Assembly (NCBI GenBank): GCA_022793095.1
Contig: JAAWCD010000054.1
Span: 1 to 64,000, forward strand
DNA length: 64,000 nucleotides
Reading direction: 5' to 3'
Origin: Oscillospiraceae bacterium
GTDB lineage: Bacteria > Bacillota > Clostridia > Oscillospirales > Oscillospiraceae
Below, piece after piece: positions 41,983-49,477 of the stretch. Made by a program: the position numbers and the translations under genes. The notes below the pieces were generated by a model. It was not told the origin of the DNA and did not search any database. It was given only the letters and a program-made list of their open reading frames with translations. Positions within the stretch are counted from its first letter, which is position 1. Each line of letters begins with the position of its first letter.

Positions 41983-43365
41983 TTGAAAAATCATTGGCCT
42001 GAAATGCTGCAAGAGGTCCCCGCCCTGGCAAAACAATACGATATGCTTCCCGCCGGGGAAACGGTTCTGTGCGCGGTCTCCGGTGGGGCGGACTCCATGT
42101 GCCTCCTGCACCTGCTCTGCTCCCTTGGGAAGACCGGCGGCTTTCTGGTGTCTGCCGCCCACTACAATCACCACCTTCGGGGGGCGGAGTCCGGCCGGGA
42201 CGCGGCCTTTGTCCGGGACTGGTGCCAGAGGCGGGAGATCCCCTTCTACTATGGGGAAGGGGACGTGTCCGCCGCCGCCAAGTCTGCCGGCGAGGGCATT
42301 GAGGAGACCGCCCGGCGGCTCCGGTACGCCTTCCTGGAGGACACCGCCAGCCAGCTTGGCGCAACACGAATCGCTACCGCCCACAACGCGGACGACAACG
42401 GGGAAACGCTGCTGCTCCACCTGGTTCGGGGCAGCGGCTTGCAGGGGCTGGCCGGCATTCATCCCCGCCGGGGCAGGGTGGTCCGTCCGCTGCTGACCAC
42501 GTCCCGAACCGAGATTGAAGCCTATCTCAAGGAGCACCACATCCCCCACGTGGAGGACGCCACCAACCAGGACACCGCGTACAGCCGGAATTTTCTGCGG
42601 CATGAGGTGATGCCCCTTTTGAAGCAACTCAATCCCAAGCTGGCCGAAGCACTTTCCTCCACGGCACAAAGCCTGCGGGAGGACCAGGCGTTTCTTCAAA
42701 CACTGACCGGACAGGCGCTGTCCGAGGCCCGGCAGACTGGTGATGGCGTTTCCTACCCGGCGGAATCGCTGGCGAAGCTGCCGGAACCGCTGGCGTTTCG
42801 GGCGGTTCAGGGACTGGCGGAGCTGGCGGGTGGTTCCGCTGTGCTGTCTCGGGTCCACCGGGAAACGGTGCTGGAGCTGGTCAGGGGGAAACATCCCTCC
42901 AAACAGGCAGACCTGCCGGGTGGGCTGACGGTCCGGCGGGTATATGGGCAGCTGCTGCTGACCCTGGAGCCATCGCCGCCGGCGCTGCCGGAGCGGATTT
43001 TGACGCTGCCGGGGCGGTTGGACCTGCCGGAAGCCGGATTGGCTGTGCTTGCAGAGGAGGCGCTGGAAGACAGGGCCGGCCGGCCGGATGTGCTTTACCT
43101 CTCCCGTGCCAAGGTGGGGGAGACTCTGATTGTCCGTGCCCGGAGGACTGGCGATACGCTGGCCCTGCCTGGGCGGAAGGGGACGAAATCCCTGAAAAAG
43201 TGGTTCATTGAGGAAAAGGTCCCCCGGCATCTCCGGGAGGGGAGGCCGGTGCTGGCAGTGGGGGAGCAGATAGCGGCAGTGGCCGGTTTGGGCGCGGACC
43301 GGGCGTTTGCGGCCGGGCCGGGCGAACCCGCTTGGAGGATCAGCTTTCAGGAGGAACCGGTTTAA
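41983..43365 (+). CDS. tilS: tRNA(Ile)-lysidine synthetase TilS
   Basis: 460-residue enzyme that converts the wobble cytidine of the tRNA-Ile CAU anticodon to lysidine. The P-loop AVSGGADSMCL lies at residues 31-41, the ATP-site HYNHHLRG and HNADDNGET motifs follow, and the C-terminal TilS domain (RRTGDTLALPGRKGTKSLKKWF, about 385-405) is present, so it is full length. The start is probably TTG at 41983 behind a weak AGAGG; an ATG at 42003 is an alternative. tilS-hpt-ftsH is a conserved Firmicute cluster. Confidence 0.92.
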   Translation: MKNHWPEMLQEVPALAKQYDMLPAGETVLCAVSGGADSMCLLHLLCSLGKTGGFLVSAAHYNHHLRGAESGRDAAFVRDWCQRREIPFYYGEGDVSAAAKSAGEGIEETARRLRYAFLEDTASQLGATRIATAHNADDNGETLLLHLVRGSGLQGLAGIHPRRGRVVRPLLTTSRTEIEAYLKEHHIPHVEDATNQDTAYSRNFLRHEVMPLLKQLNPKLAEALSSTAQSLREDQAFLQTLTGQALSEARQTGDGVSYPAESLAKLPEPLAFRAVQGLAELAGGSAVLSRVHRETVLELVRGKHPSKQADLPGGLTVRRVYGQLLLTLEPSPPALPERILTLPGRLDLPEAGLAVLAEEALEDRAGRPDVLYLSRAKVGETLIVRARRTGDTLALPGRKGTKSLKKWFIEEKVPRHLREGRPVLAVGEQIAAVAGLGADRAFAAGPGEPAWRISFQEEPV

Positions 43366-43520
43366 AGGTTCTTTTTCGTCGTTTTGGGAATAAAGATCAC
43401 CCTGTAAATATGTATTACGGCCAGCAGGCAAAATATTTTATCATCAGGCAGATCAATCGGAATATAACGGAGGAAATGACGGCAAAGGGAATTTTCTTTT
43501 TTAAGAAAAAAGAGAAAACC
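43361..43520. repeat. Degenerate hairpin repeat halves between tilS and hpt
   Basis: GTTTAAAGGTTCTTTTTCG (about 43361) looks like the lead of a forward copy and overlaps the tilS stop. A separate TTTTCTTTTTT/AAAAAAGAGAAAA stem lies at about 43493-43520. The 100 bases between are AT-rich and not coding. A short ACCGGC/GCCGGT hairpin follows at 43517-43532. This may be a decayed or split copy. Confidence 0.4.
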
Positions 43521-43562
43521 GGCCAAGCCGGTATAAATCAGAGAAATGTGAGGAAGATTCAA

Positions 43563-44108
43563 ATGCTGGAACAAGACATTGAGCGGGTTCTGTTCTCGGA
43601 AGAAGAGCTGGACCGCCGGGTGAACGAGCTGGCGGAGCAGATCAACCGGGACTACGAGGGGAAGGAAATCACCCTGATCAGCGTTTTGCGGGGTTCTTTT
43701 GTGTTCATGGCGGACCTGACCCGCAAGATCAAGGGGCACTGTACTGTGGATTTCATGTCTGTCTCCTCCTACGGAAAGGGCACCATCTCCAGCGGGCAGG
43801 TTCAGATTACCAAGGACTTATCCGATGAGATTGAGAACCGCCACGTCATTGTGGTGGAGGACATTCTGGATTCCGGAAACACGCTGGGCTATCTGCTCAA
43901 AGTACTGGCCCAGCGGCATCCGGCCTCTATCCGGCTGTGCACCCTTCTGGATAAGCCGGACCGGCGGGTGAAGCCTATCACGGCGGACTACTGCGGCTTC
44001 ACCATTCCCGATGCCTTTGTGGTGGGGTACGGTCTGGACTACGCAGAGCGTTACCGCAATCTCCCTTACATCGGGATCCTCAAGCCCGAGGTCTATACCA
44101 AATCATAA
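43563..44108 (+). CDS. hpt: Hypoxanthine phosphoribosyltransferase
   Basis: 181-residue purine-salvage enzyme making IMP or GMP from hypoxanthine or guanine and PRPP. PRPP loop VVEDILDSGNTLGYLL (about 98-113), flexible SSYGKGT loop, and the C-terminal DYAERYRNLPYIGIL. ATG at 43563 with AGGA eight bases upstream. A longer reading of the frame from 43332 covers the tilS end and the degenerate repeat. Standard place before ftsH. Confidence 0.95.
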   Translation: MLEQDIERVLFSEEELDRRVNELAEQINRDYEGKEITLISVLRGSFVFMADLTRKIKGHCTVDFMSVSSYGKGTISSGQVQITKDLSDEIENRHVIVVEDILDSGNTLGYLLKVLAQRHPASIRLCTLLDKPDRRVKPITADYCGFTIPDAFVVGYGLDYAERYRNLPYIGILKPEVYTKS

Positions 44109-44119
44109 GCGCTTTTTCT

Positions 44120-44235
44120 CTTCTTTTCTTGAAAGAAAAGAAGCAAAAGAACTTTAAACTGATTCTACCGGCAGTTTAGCCTGAGTGCGCGGCTTGAAGT
44201 TCGTTTTGATTTCTTTTTCTTGCAAGAAAAAGAAT
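44120..44235. repeat. Head-to-head hairpin repeat pair
   Basis: A reverse copy (44120-44159) twelve bases after the hpt stop and a forward copy (44193-44235) just before the ftsH site. The spacer contains the shared ACTGATTCTACCGG extension next to the reverse copy. Confidence 0.9.
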
Positions 44236-44257
44236 AGAACGCATAAGGATGTGATCC

Positions 44258-46108
44258 ATGTTGAAACGAATCAGCCCACGGGACATAGGCTACATCGCCC
44301 TGATTATCCTGGTGCTCATCGGCACCTTCTACCTGCTTCGGGGGATGGATGCACAAAATGGCCTAAAATACAGCGACATTCACCGCCTGTTCGAGCAGCA
44401 GCAGGTGGCCTCCTTCACCGTGAGGGACAATGTGCTGACCATGAAGCTGCGAACGCCACAAAACGGCGGCTATGACCTGACTTACCGGCTGGCCAGTCCC
44501 GAATGGTTCTTCAGCGACCTGGGTGAAATCATCCAGGAGCAGACGGACCGGGGCATTATCGAGCAGTACGACTATCAGAAGAGCGATACCACCTGGAGCG
44601 CCCTTCTGCTTACTGTGCTGCCGGTTCTGCTGATGGGAATCATCCTCTTCGCATTTATCTATCTCCTCATGGTCCGTCAGAACGGCGGGGGCGGCGGGGG
44701 CGAAAAAATCTCCCGCTTCAGCAAGGCCCGCGTCGTTCGGGGGGACGACGCCCAGAAGAAGGTCACCTTTGCCGATGTGGCTGGGGCGGAGGAGGAAAAG
44801 GCTGAGCTTCAGGAAATCGTGGACTTCCTGAAGAACCCCGGAAAATTCACCGGCCTGGGGGCCCATATCCCCAAGGGCGTGCTGTTGGTGGGCCCTCCGG
44901 GCACCGGAAAAACCCTGATCGCCAAGGCGGTGGCGGGGGAGGCAGGGGTCCAGTTCCTGACCATTTCCGGCTCCGACTTTGTGGAATTGTACGTGGGCGT
45001 GGGCGCTTCCCGAGTCCGGGACCTCTTTGACGAGGCCAAAAAGAACGCGCCCTCCATCGTCTTCATTGATGAGATTGACGCGGTGGGCCGCCAGCGGGGC
45101 ACCGGCCTGGGCGGCGGACATGACGAACGGGAACAGACCCTGAACCAGCTCCTGGTGGAGATGGACGGCTTCGCCGGAAACTCCGGCGTCATCGTCATGG
45201 CGGCTACCAACCGTCAGGATATTCTGGACCCCGCCCTTCTGCGGCCGGGCCGGTTTGACCGGCAGGTTTACGTGGGCCTTCCCGATATCCGGGGCCGGGA
45301 AGCCGTGCTGCGGGTTCATACCCGCCACAAACCCCTGGCGGACGATGTGGATTTGTCCACTCTGGCCAAGGCCACCGGCGGCTTTACCGGCGCAGATTTG
45401 GAAAATTTAACGAACGAGGCCGCTCTTCGAGCCGCGCGGGCCAACCGGCCAGTCATCTACATGGAGGATCTCCAGGAGTCCATCATCAAGGTGGTAGCCG
45501 GTCCGGAGAAGAAGAGCCGGGTGGTCACGCCCCACGCCCGAAAGCTCACTGCCTATCATGAGGCGGGTCACGCCGTGGTCATCCGCCGTCTGCCCACCCA
45601 CGACCCGGTCCATCAGATTACCATTGTTCCCCGCGGTGCGGCCGGAGGCATGACCATCTCTCTGCCTCAGGAGGACCGGATGTACCGCTCCCGTACCGAG
45701 CTGTTTGAGGACATTGTGGCAGGTCTGGGGGGACGTGTGGCGGAACAGATGTTTTTGGGCGACGTCTCCACTGGCGCGTCCAACGACCTGGAACGGGCCA
45801 CCAACACCGCCAGAGCCATGGTAACCAAGTATGGTATGAGCGAACGGCTGGGTACTGTCGTGTTTGAAAACGGACACGACGAGGTATTCATCGGCCGGTC
45901 CATGGCCCAGGCCAAGCCTTACTCGGAGGAGACTGCTTCCCTCATCGACGAGGAGGTCAAGTCCATCATCGGCAGGGCCTACAGCCGCTGTGAGGAGATC
46001 CTGAAGGACAGCCGCAAACAGCTGGTGCAGGTAGCTGAGTATCTTTTGGAGCATGAAACCATGTCCAAGGAAGAGTTTGAAGCCTTTTTTCCTCCGGTTA
46101 TGCACTGA
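44258..46108 (+). CDS. ftsH: ATP-dependent zinc metalloprotease FtsH
   Basis: 616-residue membrane AAA+ protease. First span at about residues 11-29, an extracytoplasmic domain, second span near 113-139, a Gly-rich linker, Walker A GPPGTGKT at about 211-218, Walker [35 protein letters not shown], and the zinc site HEAGH at 434-438. It degrades misassembled membrane proteins and some regulators. ATG at 44258 with AAGGA. Normal length and order; the stop is followed by a weak hairpin at 46117-46143. Confidence 0.96.
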   Translation: MLKRISPRDIGYIALIILVLIGTFYLLRGMDAQNGLKYSDIHRLFEQQQVASFTVRDNVLTMKLRTPQNGGYDLTYRLASPEWFFSDLGEIIQEQTDRGIIEQYDYQKSDTTWSALLLTVLPVLLMGIILFAFIYLLMVRQNGGGGGGEKISRFSKARVVRGDDAQKKVTFADVAGAEEEKAELQEIVDFLKNPGKFTGLGAHIPKGVLLVGPPGTGKTLIAKAVAGEAGVQFLTISGSDFVELYVGVGASRVRDLFDEAKKNAPSIVFIDEIDAVGRQRGTGLGGGHDEREQTLNQLLVEMDGFAGNSGVIVMAATNRQDILDPALLRPGRFDRQVYVGLPDIRGREAVLRVHTRHKPLADDVDLSTLAKATGGFTGADLENLTNEAALRAARANRPVIYMEDLQESIIKVVAGPEKKSRVVTPHARKLTAYHEAGHAVVIRRLPTHDPVHQITIVPRGAAGGMTISLPQEDRMYRSRTELFEDIVAGLGGRVAEQMFLGDVSTGASNDLERATNTARAMVTKYGMSERLGTVVFENGHDEVFIGRSMAQAKPYSEETASLIDEEVKSIIGRAYSRCEEILKDSRKQLVQVAEYLLEHETMSKEEFEAFFPPVMH

Positions 46109-46116
46109 CTCTTTTT

Positions 46117-46143
46117 CCGGCTGGCGGGTTCCCCGGCAGCCGG
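46117..46143 (+). terminator. Weak terminator after ftsH
   Basis: CCGGCTG and CAGCCGG around a 13-base loop, then ATTTC. Short stem and poor T-run, so modest support. Confidence 0.4.
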
Positions 46144-46183
46144 ATTTCAGTTATGGAAATTGTGGAATAATAGGAGACATGCT

Positions 46184-46729
46184 ATGAAAAGCAGGCTGAT
46201 TCTATATATCGCCATGTCCCTGGATGGCTATATCGCGGAAGCGGACGGCAGCATTGGCTTTTTAGAGGAAGCGCCAAGTCCTTCACCTGACCTTGGCTAT
46301 GAGGAATTTTACAATTCCATACAGGCGATCATACTTGGCGGAAAAACCTACCGCCAAGTAAAAAAGGACCTTTCACCGGAGCGGTGGCCCTATGAGGGAG
46401 TGCCCTGCTATGTATGCACGCGCCAGCAGAATCAGTATGACCCAAATGTTCACTTTACGTCTTTACCGCCAGGACAACAAGTATTGGACTTGGTTTCCAA
46501 AGAATGTTCGGGGAATATTTGGCTCATGGGTGGAGGAGAAATCATTCGCTGTTTTATGCGCGAGAACCTCATTGACCAATATTACATTTATGTCATGCCA
46601 ACGGTCCTCGGGGATGGAATTCCTCTTTTTCCCGCAGGATTCCCAAAGACGAATCTGAAGCTGGAAGGCTGTAAAAATATAGGTGAGATTGTGGAGCTGA
46701 TGTACCAAAAGAGGCCCCCCGAAGACTGA
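46184..46729 (+). CDS. Dihydrofolate reductase/RibD C-terminal family protein
   Basis: 181-residue NADPH-binding reductase-like protein of the RibD C-terminal superfamily: MKSRLILYIAMSLDGYIAEADGSIGFL at the start, AIILGGKTYRQV, the GNIWLMGGGEII nucleotide loop and YIYVMPTVLGDGIPLF. Such YwjB/YyaP-like proteins are widespread and mostly uncharacterised. ATG at 46184 has TAGGAGA; eight codons upstream in frame have no site. Sequence is AT-richer than its neighbours, and the gene lies between ftsH and the dcw cluster, which suggests an insertion. Confidence 0.87.
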   Translation: MKSRLILYIAMSLDGYIAEADGSIGFLEEAPSPSPDLGYEEFYNSIQAIILGGKTYRQVKKDLSPERWPYEGVPCYVCTRQQNQYDPNVHFTSLPPGQQVLDLVSKECSGNIWLMGGGEIIRCFMRENLIDQYYIYVMPTVLGDGIPLFPAGFPKTNLKLEGCKNIGEIVELMYQKRPPED

Positions 46730-46755
46730 TGCAGCACTTGCCAGACTTCCTATGC

Positions 46756-46785
46756 GCCCTGTCCTGTTTTCAGGACAGGGCTTTT
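46756..46785 (+). terminator. Rho-independent terminator
   Basis: GCCCTGTCCTG and CAGGACAGGGC around TTTT, followed by TTTT. It isolates the reductase gene from the dcw cluster. Confidence 0.92.
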
Positions 46786-46938
46786 ACCGTTTTCACAGCA
46801 TATGGTTGACATAAGAAAAGAAATGTAAACCTTGTAGTATAGTCCCCCGCAAACAGAACGAATGTTCTAAAAATACAAAAAATGACGAAAAAAGGGAAAA
46901 TAACTCACCATATAACCGGAAAAAAGTGATATCTACCC

Positions 46939-46967
46939 TTGCTTTTTTTGGCTGAAGGCATTATACT
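46939..46967 (+). promoter_or_regulatory. Promoter of the dcw cluster
   Basis: TTGCTT (46939-46944) and TATACT (46962-46967), 17-base spacer, about 90 bases before mraZ. The upstream 46786-46938 is AT-rich and has no gene; it may help as an UP-type region. Confidence 0.75.
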
Positions 46968-46993
46968 GTTATATGTAATAAGATAAAATGCTG

Positions 46994-47040
46994 GTGGAGC
47001 AAAGTGGAGTGAAAATACACTATACGGCAGGGAAGTGGAG
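46994..47040 (+). promoter_or_regulatory. Likely MraZ operator
   Basis: GTGGAG recurs at 46994, 47004 and 47035, the first two exactly ten bases apart and the third at about three further turns. MraZ proteins bind tandem TGGG- or AAAGTGG-type boxes near their own promoter. The middle copy reads AAAGTGGAG, and all lie between the promoter and the mraZ start. The third copy partly overlaps the ribosome site. Confidence 0.5.
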
Positions 47041-47055
47041 GAGAGGTGAAGGCCC

Positions 47056-47481
47056 GTGGCCAGTATGACTGGGCGATACGATCACACGATCGATCCCAAG
47101 GGCCGCCTGTTTCTCCCCTCGAAGCTGCGGGCAGAGCTTGGCAATCCAGTCTATCTGGCTGTAGGCACGGACTTCTGCCTGGATATCTACCCTCAGGAGG
47201 CGTGGGACGCCCTGGCGGAAAAGGTGGCCGCGCTCCCCACCAGCCAGGCGGCCAGGATGGATGTGTTCTTTGCCAACGCCAGCCGGTGTGAGCCGGACAG
47301 CCAGTGGCGGATTCTGATTCCGCAGACCCTGCGGGACTATGCGGGATTGTCGGAGGACGTGGTGGTCACCGGCAACGGCCCCAAGGCAAAAATCTGGAGC
47401 CGGAAGCGCTGGGAAGAGAAAGTGGCCAAGGAGCTCAATCCCGCCAACGTGGCCGGTATTATGGCATCCCTGGGGCTTTGA
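47056..47481 (+). CDS. mraZ: MraZ transcriptional regulator
   Basis: 141-residue AbrB-like DNA-binding protein, regulator of the division and cell-wall cluster that it heads. Two SpoVT/AbrB repeats: GRYDHTIDPKGRLFLPSKLR and SQWRILIPQTLRDYAGL, each with the D-x-x-G/W-R-hydrophobic core. GTG at 47056 follows AGAGGTGA; ATG at 47065 is an alternative. Direct repeats upstream look like its own operator. Confidence 0.93.
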   Translation: MASMTGRYDHTIDPKGRLFLPSKLRAELGNPVYLAVGTDFCLDIYPQEAWDALAEKVAALPTSQAARMDVFFANASRCEPDSQWRILIPQTLRDYAGLSEDVVVTGNGPKAKIWSRKRWEEKVAKELNPANVAGIMASLGL

Positions 47482-47484
47482 TGC

Positions 47485-47664
47485 GGAAGGAAAAAGGACC
47501 AAAAAGAACTCCAACCTGGGCCTGACCAAACCATGGCTGCATTGGACATCAAGAAAGCGAAGCCCTTGCGGCCGGCCGATGGGGTCCAGAAATCTTACGG
47601 GCCCGCACCATCCAACAGTAGAACCAGCTTAAAGTTCTTTGCCAAGCTTTCTTTCAAGAAAGCG
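47485..47664. repeat. Hairpin repeats between mraZ and rsmH
   Basis: A degenerate reverse copy (about 47485-47520, GGACCAAAAAGAACTCC) near the mraZ stop and a forward C-type copy (47627-47664, AAGCTTTCTT/AAGAAAGC stem) at the rsmH site. The spacer contains a decayed GGCCGATG...GGGCCC palindrome. Confidence 0.75.
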
Positions 47665-47679
47665 GGGGGAGGAGAGAAA

Positions 47680-48618
47680 TTGGAGTTTACACACCGTCCT
47701 GTGCTGCTGGAAGAGTGTATCACGGGGCTGAATATCCGGCCAGAGGGGATTTACCTGGACGGCACGCTGGGCCGGGCCGGACATTCCCGCGAGATTGCCC
47801 GGCGGCTTACCACAGGCCGGCTCATCTGCGTGGACCGGGACCAGGCGGCGCTGGACGCGGCGGAGACCCGGCTGGCAGAATTCCGGGACCGGGTGGCCTT
47901 GGTCCACGGGAATTTCCGGGCGCTGAATCAGATTTTAGACGGGCTGGAGCTTTCCGGCGTGGACGGAATGTTGTTCGACCTTGGGGTCTCCTCTCCCCAG
48001 CTGGACGACGGCAGCCGCGGCTTTTCCTATATGCAGGACGCCCCACTGGACATGCGGATGGACAAGTCCTCCCCCCTGACCGCCGCCGCGGTGGTCAACG
48101 AGTGGCCCCAGCAGGAGCTGAAACGCATCCTTTTTCAGTACGGCGAGGAGCGTTGCGCGCCCGCCATTGCCTCGGCTATCGTCAAGCGCCGGGCGGACAA
48201 GCCCATTGAGACCACTCTGGAGCTGGTGGAGGTCATTCGTTCGGCCATGCCGGCCGCCGCCCTGCGGGAAAAACAGCATCCCGCCAAGCGGAGCTTTCAG
48301 GCCATCCGCATTGCCGTCAATGACGAGCTGGCGTCTATTTCCGAGCTGATGGAAAGCGCGGTGCCCCGGCTGAATCCCGGCGGCCGGCTGGCGGTCATCT
48401 CCTTCCACTCCCTGGAGGACCGGATCATCAAGACCAGCCTGGCGGGCTTTGCCAAAGGATGCACCTGCCCGCCGGACTTTCCGGTGTGTGTCTGCGGGAA
48501 AAAGCCGCAAATCAAGTTGATTTCCCGCAAGCCGGTTCTCCCCTCGGCACAGGAGCTGGGGGAGAATCCCCGTTCCCGAAGCGCCAAGCTGCGGGTGGCG
48601 GAAAAACTCCCGCTTTGA
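47680..48618 (+). CDS. rsmH: 16S rRNA m4C1402 methyltransferase RsmH (MraW)
   Basis: 312-residue SAM-dependent enzyme that N4-methylates C1402 of 16S rRNA. Signature EFTHRPVLLEECITGL, SAM loop DGTLGRAGHSREI, MLFDLGVSSPQLDDGSRGFSY and the late SFHSLEDRIIK. A C-terminal CTCPPDFPVCVCGKKP cysteine cluster is present, as usual. TTG at 47680 with GGAGGAGAG; a frame reading from 47533 includes the hairpin repeat and must be ignored. Standard partner of mraZ. Confidence 0.94.
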   Translation: MEFTHRPVLLEECITGLNIRPEGIYLDGTLGRAGHSREIARRLTTGRLICVDRDQAALDAAETRLAEFRDRVALVHGNFRALNQILDGLELSGVDGMLFDLGVSSPQLDDGSRGFSYMQDAPLDMRMDKSSPLTAAAVVNEWPQQELKRILFQYGEERCAPAIASAIVKRRADKPIETTLELVEVIRSAMPAAALREKQHPAKRSFQAIRIAVNDELASISELMESAVPRLNPGGRLAVISFHSLEDRIIKTSLAGFAKGCTCPPDFPVCVCGKKPQIKLISRKPVLPSAQELGENPRSRSAKLRVAEKLPL

Positions 48619-48709
48619 CCTGTGAGCGCGGACAAGCTCACCGTCAGAGCGGGATACGAAAGAGCTTAGGCAGGCGCCGGCGCTCTGAAAGAAAAGGATG
48701 TGCCGGTTT

Positions 48710-49273
48710 ATGGCGACAATGACAAGACGAAGAACTTCAGCGACCTATGGGAACGTAGCCTATAACCTGGACTACATGGGAAATGTGGCCGTGGAGCGGG
48801 GCACCGCAGAGCGGGTTTACCAGCCCCAGCCCAAGGTCCGCCCCCGAGAGCGGGTGCGGAACAGAACCCGAACCAAGATTCAGGTCCGGGAGCAGGAAAA
48901 GGTATCTGTGTTTGCGGTCAGCGGCTTTTTGGCCATTGCCGTGATTGCGGTGGTGGTACTGCTCAGCTATATTCAGCTTTATCAAATCAACACCGAGTCG
49001 GTGAGCCTGAGAAGCCAGCTCACCGAACTGAAGACGGAGGAGGCCAAGCTCAGCGCCCAATACGAGCGGACCTTTGACTTGCAGGCGATTGAAGAGTCGC
49101 TGCTGTCCACCGGAACTATGGTCAAGCCCAAGAGCAACCAGGTTATCTATCTGGACCTGTCCGAGCCGGACAACGTCGTGGTGTACAGCCAGCTGGAGAC
49201 AGCCGGCGGGGTACAGGGATTTCTGGAAAGCGTGCAGCAGCTGCTGGGCGGCGCGGTGGAATACTTCCGCTGA
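48710..49273 (+). CDS. ftsL: FtsL-like division protein
   Basis: 187-residue bitopic protein: a basic cytoplasmic region of about 70 residues, one span (VFAVSGFLAIAVIAVVVLLSYIQL, about 75-98), then a coiled coil (NTESVSLRSQLTELKTEEAKLSAQYE) that should pair with DivIC/FtsB in the divisome. The family is poorly conserved; position between rsmH and the transpeptidase supports the call. ATG at 48710 is preferred to 48698, which touches the AAAAGGA site. Longer than most FtsL proteins because of both tails. Confidence 0.82.
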   Translation: MATMTRRRTSATYGNVAYNLDYMGNVAVERGTAERVYQPQPKVRPRERVRNRTRTKIQVREQEKVSVFAVSGFLAIAVIAVVVLLSYIQLYQINTESVSLRSQLTELKTEEAKLSAQYERTFDLQAIEESLLSTGTMVKPKSNQVIYLDLSEPDNVVVYSQLETAGGVQGFLESVQQLLGGAVEYFR

Positions 49274-49342
49274 CCGGTGAATACCATAGACAGACCCATA
49301 AAGAAAGAAAGGGCGTAAGAACGAAAGAGTTTTCTTACGTCT

Positions 49343-49457
49343 CTTCTTTTTCTGGAAAGAAAAAGAAGCAAAAAGAACTTTAAGCGGCGCGTTAAGGCAA
49401 GACTTCCGGTAGAATCAGTTTAAAGTTCTTTTGGTTCTTTTCTTTCAAGAAAAGAAC
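49343..49457. repeat. Head-to-head hairpin repeat pair
   Basis: Reverse A-type copy (49343-49384) and forward D-type copy (49418-49457), whose stem is GTTCTTTTCTT/AAGAAAAGAAC. Both ends of this stem changed together relative to the CTTC/GAAG form. The forward copy ends eight bases before the AGGAGG of the PBP gene. Confidence 0.92.
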
Positions 49458-49477
49458 AACCCACAGGAGGTGTGGAA

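Noticed and set aside
47533..47679. N-terminal extensions of rsmH, ftsW (54808-54966), ftsQ (58869-58922) and csaB (5425-5622)
   Set aside because: These extensions are translations of the hairpin repeat (FFAKLSFKK, LLFLERKRS and similar) and each gene has a better ribosome site and start after the repeat.
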